Shown here piece by piece: positions 6,059 through 11,588 of a stretch of 11,588 nucleotides of DNA. The notes under the pieces were generated by a model. The model searched no databases. It was given only the letters and a program-made list of their open reading frames with translations, and was not told the origin of the DNA. The position numbers and the translations under genes are program-made. The DNA is from CAMLOF01 sp041913045 (lineage in GTDB: Bacteria; Pseudomonadota; Gammaproteobacteria; Burkholderiales; Burkholderiaceae_C), in contig JAYSGB010000053.1 of the NCBI GenBank assembly GCA_041913045.1, positions 1 through 11,588 of the forward strand, written 5' to 3'. Every line of letters begins with the position of its first letter. Positions within the stretch are counted from its first letter, which is position 1.

Positions 6059-7405
6059 ATGAACCCCATTGACCCGCCCACCCTGCACAGCGCGTTGCGC
6101 CAGTCCACCCACGCGCGCTTCTTCGTCACCGACATTGACGGTGTGTGCCGGGGCAAGAGCCTGTCTGGCGAGAAGATGGCAGACCTGCTGGCACACGGCG
6201 GCACCATTGCCAGCGCCGTGTTCGGCTGGGACGTGGCCGACGACCTGTACAGCAGTGGCGTGGATTTCGCCGGGCTGCACACGGGCCTGGGTGAAATCGG
6301 CCTGCGGCTGGACCCAGCCACGGCCCGCCGCCTGCCCTGGGACGACCACCGCTGGGTGCTGCTGGGGGAACACCTGGACGCGCATGGCCAGCCCCTGCCC
6401 ATCTGCCCGCGCCAGGTGCTCAAGCGCGTGCTGGCCAAGGCGGCAGGCATGGGGCTGAACGTGCAGGTGGGCGTGGAGTACGAATGGTTTGTGCTGACCG
6501 AGACCGAACGCAGCGTGCGCGAAAAAGGCTACCGCAAGCTGGAGACTGCCACGCAGGCCATCAACAACTATTCGCCGTTCCGCATTGACGCTCAGAAAGC
6601 CTTTGTGGACCAGCTTTTCACCTGGCTGCCCGAGATTGACGTGCCCATTGAGGCGCTGCACACCGAGGCGGGGCCGGGCAACTTCGAGGTGGCGCTGCGC
6701 TACGGCGAAGCCCTGCAGATGGCCGACCGTGCAGCGCTGTTCAAGCAGGCCGTGCGCGAGATTGGCCGCCCGCACGGGTTGCTGAGCACCTTCATGGCGA
6801 AGTGGTCGCCCGCCTACGGCGGTTGCGGCCAGCACCTGCACCAGAGCGTTTGGAAAGACGGCGCCAACCTGTTCCACGACGCCAGCGCGCCGCAGGGCGT
6901 CAGCGCCACCATGCGGCACTACATTGCCGGGCAGCTGCACGCCCTGCCCCACCTGTTTGCGGTGTACGCGCCCTTCGTCAACAGCTACAAGCGCCTGGTG
7001 GACGGCATGCTGGCCCCCGTGCGCGCCAACTGGGCGGTGGACAACCGCAACGCCTCGCTGCGCGTGGTGCCGGGCAGCGCCCGCTCGCAACGGCTGGAAA
7101 CACGCACGCCGGGCGCTGATGCCAACCCCTACCTGATTCTGGCAGCGGCCATTGCCTCAGGCCTGTACGGGATTGAGCACAAGCTTGAGCCGGGAGACGC
7201 CACACCACCTGGGGGCGAGGACGGGGAGCGCCTGCCGCGTACCCTGGCCGAGGCCACGGACGCGATGGACGGCTCAACGCTGGCGCGCGAACTGCTGGGC
7301 GACGCCTTCGTCAACCACTTCGTGCAGACGCGGCGATGGGAATGGCGACGCTTCAGCCAGGCCGTGACGGACTGGGAACTGGCGCGCTACCTGGAAATGG
7401 TTTGA
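6059..7405 (+). CDS. Glutamine synthetase family protein (PuuA/GlnA-like ligase)
   Basis: A 448-residue ATP-dependent ligase of the glutamine synthetase superfamily, joining the gamma-carboxyl of glutamate to ammonia or an amine. N-terminal beta-grasp domain at about 15-110 (FGWDV at 55-59), catalytic domain at about 115-440. Metal and substrate residues are in place: E140 and E142 (VEYEWF), E203 and E210 (EAGPGNFEV), H259 and H261 (QHLHQS), N330 (DNRNASLRV), E347 and R349 (ETRTPGADANPYL). The loop that carries the adenylylation tyrosine in GlnA has no tyrosine here, and the tail (VTDWELARYLEMV) resembles PuuA. So this is probably not the main assimilatory enzyme but a gamma-glutamylamide or gamma-glutamylpolyamine synthetase. 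No polyamine-pathway genes flank it, so the amine substrate is unknown. Confidence 0.93.
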   Translation: MNPIDPPTLHSALRQSTHARFFVTDIDGVCRGKSLSGEKMADLLAHGGTIASAVFGWDVADDLYSSGVDFAGLHTGLGEIGLRLDPATARRLPWDDHRWVLLGEHLDAHGQPLPICPRQVLKRVLAKAAGMGLNVQVGVEYEWFVLTETERSVREKGYRKLETATQAINNYSPFRIDAQKAFVDQLFTWLPEIDVPIEALHTEAGPGNFEVALRYGEALQMADRAALFKQAVREIGRPHGLLSTFMAKWSPAYGGCGQHLHQSVWKDGANLFHDASAPQGVSATMRHYIAGQLHALPHLFAVYAPFVNSYKRLVDGMLAPVRANWAVDNRNASLRVVPGSARSQRLETRTPGADANPYLILAAAIASGLYGIEHKLEPGDATPPGGEDGERLPRTLAEATDAMDGSTLARELLGDAFVNHFVQTRRWEWRRFSQAVTDWELARYLEMV

Positions 7406-7418
7406 AGGAACGGGGACG

Positions 7419-8315
7419 TCAGACGGCGTGCAAAGGCCGCTGCAGTTCCACGTCGTGCACCAGCCGCTGGGGGTGCGTGAAGCACAGGAAACGCTGGTTG
7501 GTGGCACGCCCGATGGCGCACAGCCCAACGCGCTCGGCCACCTCCAGGCCCATCTGCGTGGTGCCGCTGCGCGATACCACCACCGGCACGCCCATCTGCG
7601 CGGCCTTGATGACCATTTCGCTCGTCAGGCGGCCCGTGGTGTAGAAGACCTTGTCAGCGCCGTCCATGGCGGCGGGGTCCTGCAGCCACATCCAGCCAGC
7701 GATCGTGTCCACCGCGTTGTGGCGGCCCACGTCCTCCACGAACAGCAGCATTTCGGCACCACGGAACAGCGCACAGCCGTGCACCGAGCCAGATGTCTTG
7801 TAAACCGACTCTTGCTCGCGGATGGCCTTGACCACCTGGTACAGCTCGGACTGGCGCAACGTTGCCTCGGGCGACAGCCGGATGCGGTCCACGTCGTCCA
7901 TCAAACCGCCGAACACACTGCCCTGCCCGCAACCGGTGGTGACCACGCGGCGCGAGGTGCGCTCCTCGATGGCGTCGATACCATGGCGGGTCTTGACCGA
8001 GGCCGCGCCCACGTCCCAATCGACGGTGATGGACTCGATGTCGTGCACAGAATCGATCAGCCGCTGGTTGCGCAGGTAGCCCAGCACCAGCCATTCGGGG
8101 TGGGCGCCCAGCGTCATCAGCGTGACGAGCTCGCGCTTGTCCACGTAGACGGTGAGGTCACGCTCGGCCGGGATGGATGTGGTGCGGCGCTCGCCGTATT
8201 CGTTGACCACCACCACCTCCCGCGTCAGCGGGGCGCTGGCGCACGTGAGACTCGGCAGGGGCTGACGAGGCAGCCCTGTTTCGAGCACTTGGAGGCAGGG
8301 TTCGGTCAACAGCAT
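7419..8315 (-). CDS. fdhD: Formate dehydrogenase accessory sulfurtransferase FdhD
   Basis: A 298-residue cytoplasmic maturation factor. FdhD passes sulfur from the cysteine desulfurase IscS to the bis-molybdopterin cofactor of formate dehydrogenase, without which the enzyme is inactive. Family motifs: TTGCGQGSVF at 126-135, TSGSVHGCAL at 174-183, EDVGRHNAVDT at 194-204, TTGRLTSEM at 226-234, SRSGTT at 248-253. The CxxC loop known from E. coli is CGQG here: C129 is present but position 132 is glycine. The frame is open further upstream into the gamma gene; I chose the ATG at 8315-8313, which lies seven bases after the gamma stop with no Shine-Dalgarno, so re-initiation is likely. Last gene of the operon; its 3' end faces the ligase gene 13 bases away with no visible terminator. 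Confidence 0.95.
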   Translation of the reverse strand: MLLTEPCLQVLETGLPRQPLPSLTCASAPLTREVVVVNEYGERRTTSIPAERDLTVYVDKRELVTLMTLGAHPEWLVLGYLRNQRLIDSVHDIESITVDWDVGAASVKTRHGIDAIEERTSRRVVTTGCGQGSVFGGLMDDVDRIRLSPEATLRQSELYQVVKAIREQESVYKTSGSVHGCALFRGAEMLLFVEDVGRHNAVDTIAGWMWLQDPAAMDGADKVFYTTGRLTSEMVIKAAQMGVPVVVSRSGTTQMGLEVAERVGLCAIGRATNQRFLCFTHPQRLVHDVELQRPLHAV

Positions 8316-8322
8316 GGTGTGG

Positions 8323-9528
8323 TCAGGCTTTGGCGGAGGCACCCGGCACCACCGCGGCGCCAGACGATGCGGGCGCGCTGCGCTGGGCAGGGATCTTGCC
8401 GGCCTTGATGTCGTCGTGCCAGAGCTCGTGGTGCTCCTTGGCCCAGGTTTCATCAACGTAGCCGGTCTTCATGGCGTTGTAGGCGCCTTGCATGCCGATG
8501 GTACCCATGTAGATGTGTCCCATGAACATGACCATCATGATGACCGCAGCGCTGGCATGGATCATGTGGGCGATCTGCATGTCCGCGCGCAGGTAGGCCA
8601 GACCGGGGATGACCTTGTCCAGCACCAGACCAGAGCCCACCACCACCAGACCAAACAGGAACACACCACCCCAGAACAGCACCTTTTCGCCCGCGTTGAA
8701 GCGGTGCGAAGGCACTTCATGCGAACCCAGCAGGCCGCCGCCCTTGAGCAGCCAGGTGAGGTCTTCCTTGCGCGGCAGGTTGTCCTTCACGAAGGTGAGG
8801 ATGACCACGACCAGCGACACGGCAAACAGCGGCCCGGTGAAGTTGTGGATGTTCTTGAGCGCGTAGGTGAGCCAGCCGAACAGCGTGGTGCCGATGACCG
8901 GCAGGATGAAATACTGGCCGAACGCCATGACGATGCCCGACACCGCCAGTGCCACAAAGGCGATGGCGTTCACCCAGTGCGCTGCACGCTCGAAATAGGT
9001 GAAGCGCTCGATCAGACGGCCCGTTTCCTTGCCGTGAAGCTGCAAGGTGCCCTTCTTGAAATAGAAGAGTGCTATGGCCACCAGCACGATCAGCATCAGC
9101 GAGCCGCCGTAGGGCAGGATGATCTGGTTGCGCACCTGCCGCCAGGCCTCGCCCGCGTTGGTGTAGCCAGAACCTGGGTACTTGACGAAGGGCTGGACCA
9201 GCGTGCCGTATTCCGCGTACGGGAAGTTGGTCACGCCCGTGGTGCCCTGCCCCACCTGGCGCCACACAGGTGCGTTGTTGCCCGGCTGCACCTTGGCACG
9301 CTCGGCATTGCTTTGCTCGGCGTAGCCGGGCTTAGAGGCAGCGTCGGTGATGTCCAGAATGTTGCCATGCTGGATGCCGGTTGCAGCCGTGGGCGCTGCA
9401 GCTGGCGCAGCGGCGTCCGCAGGAGCTGCCTGAGCCCACGCCAGCGGCGCGGCCAGGGCCAGACAGGCGGCCATGCAGCCACCCGCCAGCCAGCGCCTTG
9501 CACTGTCTAAGGTTAGAGAGCCTGTCAT
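8323..9528 (-). CDS. Formate dehydrogenase gamma subunit (cytochrome b556)
   Basis: A 401-residue integral membrane cytochrome b that takes electrons from the beta subunit to quinone. A signal peptide (about 1-32, cleavage after AWA) is followed by an Ala/Pro-rich linker, a periplasmic stretch to about 135, an extra membrane segment at about 138-157, then the four-helix FdnI-type core at about 184-205, 226-248, 283-303 and 319-341. Candidate haem histidines are H184 (AAHWVN), H228 (NIHNFTG), and H321, H324 and H338 in the last helix. E. coli FdnI (about 217 residues) lacks the N-terminal extension. The tail is Ala/Ser/Pro-rich. The start ATG (9528-9526) follows GAGGAG at 9540-9535, which overlaps the lipoprotein stop. 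The open frame continues upstream but without family similarity. Confidence 0.94.
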   Translation of the reverse strand: MTGSLTLDSARRWLAGGCMAACLALAAPLAWAQAAPADAAAPAAAPTAATGIQHGNILDITDAASKPGYAEQSNAERAKVQPGNNAPVWRQVGQGTTGVTNFPYAEYGTLVQPFVKYPGSGYTNAGEAWRQVRNQIILPYGGSLMLIVLVAIALFYFKKGTLQLHGKETGRLIERFTYFERAAHWVNAIAFVALAVSGIVMAFGQYFILPVIGTTLFGWLTYALKNIHNFTGPLFAVSLVVVILTFVKDNLPRKEDLTWLLKGGGLLGSHEVPSHRFNAGEKVLFWGGVFLFGLVVVGSGLVLDKVIPGLAYLRADMQIAHMIHASAAVIMMVMFMGHIYMGTIGMQGAYNAMKTGYVDETWAKEHHELWHDDIKAGKIPAQRSAPASSGAAVVPGASAKA

Positions 9529-9538
9529 GCGTCTCTCC

Positions 9539-9787
9539 TCACTGCTTTGCAGCGGTACGGTTGTATTCGTTCTGCCCGTACTGGGCACGGGCGCGCAGTT
9601 GCTGCTGCCAGGCGTTGGCGTCGCCCGCCTTCCAGCCCGGCGCGGCGTACTGGCTGGTGCCCACGCCGTTGCTGGGCGCGCTGTCAGACTTGATGCCGCC
9701 CATGCCCTGGGGCTTTTCGCCACAGGCCCCGAGCAACAAGGCAGCCGCAGCGGCCGAAACAGCCAAGAAAGTGCGTTGGCGCATCAT
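9539..9787 (-). CDS. Small lipoprotein of the formate dehydrogenase operon, function unknown
   Basis: An 82-residue predicted lipoprotein. A basic start (MMRQR), a hydrophobic stretch at 7-19 and a lipobox LGAC with the acylated cysteine at C22 are clear; the residues after it (G, E) do not include an Asp at +2, so the outer membrane is the likely destination under the E. coli sorting rule. The mature part is 61 residues, low in complexity at first (GMGGIKSDSAPSNG), then aromatic and polar: APGWKAGDANAWQQQLRARA followed by QYGQNEY. I recognise no domain. AAAGGAG at 9803-9797 is a good ribosome site; a second ATG directly follows the first. It starts two bases after the beta stop and ends ten bases before gamma, so it is expressed with the enzyme. 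Confidence 0.85.
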   Translation of the reverse strand: MMRQRTFLAVSAAAAALLLGACGEKPQGMGGIKSDSAPSNGVGTSQYAAPGWKAGDANAWQQQLRARAQYGQNEYNRTAAKQ

Positions 9788-9789
9788 GG

Positions 9790-10395
9790 TCAGACTCCTT
9801 TCGCGGAAGACTGGCTGCCGTAGGCGGTGCCCCAGCCCCAGACCTCTGCACCCTTGCCGCGCTGGACCACGCGGGTACGGAAGATATCGGCAACCACGTC
9901 GCCATCACCGGCCAGCAGGGCCTTGGTGGAGCACATCTCGGCACAGGCGGGCAGCTTGCCCTCGGCCAGGCGGTTGCGGCCGTATTTCTCGAATTCGGCC
10001 TGGCTGCCGTTGGCCTCGGGGCCGCCGGCGCAGAAGGTGCACTTGTCCATCTTGCCGCGCACGCCAAACGTGCCTTGCGAGGGGAACTGTGGTGCACCGA
10101 ACGGGCAGGCGTAGCTGCAGTAGCCGCAGCCGATGCAGACGTCCTTGTCGTGCAGCACCACGCCTTCGTCGGTGCGGTAGAAGCACTGCACCGGGCACAC
10201 GGCCATGCAGGGCGCGTCGGAGCAGTGCATGCACGCCACCGAGATGGATTTTTCGCCGGGCACGCCGTCGTTGATGGTGACCACGCGGCGGCGGTTGACG
10301 CCCCAGGGCACCTCGTGCTCATTCTTGCAGGCGGTGACGCAGCCGTTGCACTCGATGCAGCGCTCGGCGTCACAGATGAATTTCATTCTTGCCAT
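9790..10395 (-). CDS. fdh3B: Formate dehydrogenase iron-sulfur (beta) subunit, FDH3 type
   Basis: A 201-residue ferredoxin-like electron-transfer subunit with four [4Fe-4S] sites: C13/16/19/23, C55/58/63/67, C87/90/93/97 and C119/122/151/155. These wire the molybdopterin site of alpha to the haems of gamma. Unlike E. coli FdnH or FdoH (about 290-300 residues) it has no C-terminal membrane anchor; the end (GAEVWGWGTAYG) is soluble. It has no signal peptide of its own, as expected if it is exported with alpha by the Tat system, but the alpha N-terminus is outside the window. AAGGAG at 10409-10404 precedes the ATG. Twelve bases separate it from alpha and two from the lipoprotein. The FDH3 name is from memory of the family, not a search. 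Confidence 0.95.
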   Translation of the reverse strand: MARMKFICDAERCIECNGCVTACKNEHEVPWGVNRRRVVTINDGVPGEKSISVACMHCSDAPCMAVCPVQCFYRTDEGVVLHDKDVCIGCGYCSYACPFGAPQFPSQGTFGVRGKMDKCTFCAGGPEANGSQAEFEKYGRNRLAEGKLPACAEMCSTKALLAGDGDVVADIFRTRVVQRGKGAEVWGWGTAYGSQSSAKGV

Positions 10396-10407
10396 GTCTG
10401 TGTCTCC

Positions 10408-11588
10408 TTACGCTTTTTCTACGTTGCAGATGGTGGTCTTGGTTTCTTGCATCATGGTCACGATGTCGTAACCGTAGGTGGTGGCGGTGTTGACCGCCTC
10501 GCCGCGCACAATGGGCGCAGCGCCTTCCGGGTAGTGCGCTTTCATGTCCACACCCTGCCAGCGGCCAGAGAAGTGGAAGGGCAGGAACACGGTGTCGGGG
10601 CCCACGCGCTCGGTCACCAGGGCCTGCACGTTGATGCGTGCGCCGGTGGGCGTGCTCACCCAAACGCGTTCGCCGTTGCGGATGCCGCGTTGTGCGGCTG
10701 CACCAGGGTTGATCTCCACGAACATCTCCTGCTGCAGTTCTGCCAGCCAGGGGTTGGAGCGGGTTTCCTCCCCGCCGCCCTCGTATTCCACCAAGCGGCC
10801 AGACGTCATGATCAGCGGGAATTTCTCGTAGAGCTTGTCGTCCACGTTCTTCTGCTGCAGCGTCTTGTAGAGGATGGGCAGGCGCCAGCGGTTCTTCTGG
10901 TCGTCGTGGCTGGGGTACTTGGCCACCAGGTCCGGACGGGTGCCGTAGATGGGCTCGCGGTGCTGCGGGATGGGGTCGGGGAAGTTCCACACCACGGCGC
11001 GTGCCTTGGCGTTGCCGAACGGGTGGCAGCCGTGCTTCATGAAAACGCGGATCAGGCCGCCGCTCGAATCGGTCTTCCAGTTCTTGCCCTCGGCCTTGGC
11101 CTTTTCGGCATCGGTGAGTTCTTCCCACCAGCCCAGCTTCTTGAGCAGTTCATCGGTCAGCTCGGGGTAGCCGGTGGTGATCTCGGCACCCAGGGAGTGC
11201 GAGCCATCGGCAGCCAGCAGGCTGACGCCGTCCTTCTCGACACCGAAGTTGGCGCGGAAGTTGCCGCCGCCGTCCATCACGTGCTTGGAGGTGTCGTACA
11301 GGTTGGGCGAGCCCGGGTGCTTCATCTCGGGCGTGCCGTAGCAGGGCCACGGCAGACCGAAGTAGTCACCGGACATGTCGTAGCCAGTTTCCTTGTCCAC
11401 CACCTTGCCCTTGCACTTGAGCGTCTTCACGTCGAAGGCGTTCATGTGGCGCATGTGGGCTTTCAGTCGCTCAGGGCTTTGGCCGGTGTAGCCGATGGTC
11501 CAGACGCACTTGTTGATTTCGCGCAGGATGTCTTCGGGCACGGGCTCGTCCATGCCCTTGACCTTCTGCATCTTGTAGTTCTTGACCA
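10408..11588 (-). CDS. Formate dehydrogenase catalytic (alpha) subunit, C-terminal part
   Basis: The last 392 residues of a molybdopterin-dependent formate dehydrogenase large subunit; the N-terminal [4Fe-4S] site, the active-site Cys or Sec and any Tat signal lie beyond the right edge. The frame is open through base 11588, so the ATG at 11571 is internal. The last 140 or so residues form the molybdopterin-dinucleotide-binding domain: LIMTSGRLVEYEGGG (about 10815-10770), EINPGAAAQRGIRNGERVWV, and the HFSGRW segment near 10570. Known function of the family: formate to CO2 plus two electrons. Its place first in an operon with beta, a cytochrome b and fdhD supports the respiratory formate dehydrogenase assignment over other molybdopterin oxidoreductases. 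Confidence 0.93.
   Translation of the reverse strand, partial: VKNYKMQKVKGMDEPVPEDILREINKCVWTIGYTGQSPERLKAHMRHMNAFDVKTLKCKGKVVDKETGYDMSGDYFGLPWPCYGTPEMKHPGSPNLYDTSKHVMDGGGNFRANFGVEKDGVSLLAADGSHSLGAEITTGYPELTDELLKKLGWWEELTDAEKAKAEGKNWKTDSSGGLIRVFMKHGCHPFGNAKARAVVWNFPDPIPQHREPIYGTRPDLVAKYPSHDDQKNRWRLPILYKTLQQKNVDDKLYEKFPLIMTSGRLVEYEGGGEETRSNPWLAELQQEMFVEINPGAAAQRGIRNGERVWVSTPTGARINVQALVTERVGPDTVFLPFHFSGRWQGVDMKAHYPEGAAPIVRGEAVNTATTYGYDIVTMMQETKTTICNVEKA

Noticed and set aside
5942..7090. A 382-codon minus-strand frame opposite the glutamine-synthetase-like gene
   Set aside because: No recognisable motif; it is the GC-driven shadow of a gene with all catalytic residues in order.
8314..9510. A 398-codon plus-strand frame opposite the gamma subunit gene
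   Set aside because: Low-complexity His/Gln/Arg-rich translation opposite a clear membrane cytochrome; a shadow.
9529..9723. Upstream extension of the gamma subunit frame to give 466 residues
   Set aside because: It would overlap the lipoprotein gene, has no family similarity, and would bury the signal peptide. The ATG at 9528 has a good ribosome site.
1..11588. Search by eye for tRNA or rRNA genes, CRISPR arrays, insertion sequences, attachment sites, toxin-antitoxin or defence genes
   Set aside because: None seen. There are no regularly spaced repeats, no transposase or integrase motifs, and no composition shift; almost all sequence is taken up by recognised core genes.

Overview
The window looks like core chromosome of a high-GC betaproteobacterium, most likely Comamonadaceae (Acidovorax-like). 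This rests on protein style, GC-rich codon use and the fkpB-ispH and formate dehydrogenase gene sets; it was not checked by any search. Coding density is very high, all genes look intact, and the two outermost genes run off the window. I see no tRNA, rRNA, insertion sequence, phage gene, CRISPR array or other sign of recent transfer.

Layout: (1) 1-838, minus strand: fkpB (SlpA-type FKBP peptidyl-prolyl isomerase) overlaps ispH (last-but-one step of the MEP isoprenoid pathway, cut at the window start). (2) 896-2324, plus strand: radC (JAB/MPN domain) and an Smr-domain protein, divergent from fkpB. (3) 2353-5945, minus strand: upp (uracil phosphoribosyltransferase), then a YbbP-type FtsX-family ABC permease, then a group II truncated haemoglobin whose start codon overlaps the permease stop. 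(4) 6059-7405, plus strand: a glutamine-synthetase-superfamily enzyme of the PuuA/GlnA-like kind, divergent from upp. (5) 7419-11588, minus strand: a membrane-bound formate dehydrogenase operon in the order catalytic alpha subunit (C-terminal part only), four-cluster iron-sulfur beta subunit, small lipoprotein, cytochrome b gamma subunit, and the maturation protein FdhD.

The formate dehydrogenase operon is the clearest functional unit. Alpha oxidises formate at a molybdopterin site, beta passes electrons through four [4Fe-4S] clusters, gamma carries them on b haems to the quinone pool, and FdhD sulfurates the cofactor. The small lipoprotein between beta and gamma has no obvious assigned role.

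I found no clear new system. The best leads are the operon-embedded lipoprotein, an FdhD that has only one cysteine where the classical protein has a CxxC pair, the tight coupling of a transporter permease (no ATPase gene beside it) to a haemoglobin, and two genes whose -10-like boxes suggest leaderless transcription.
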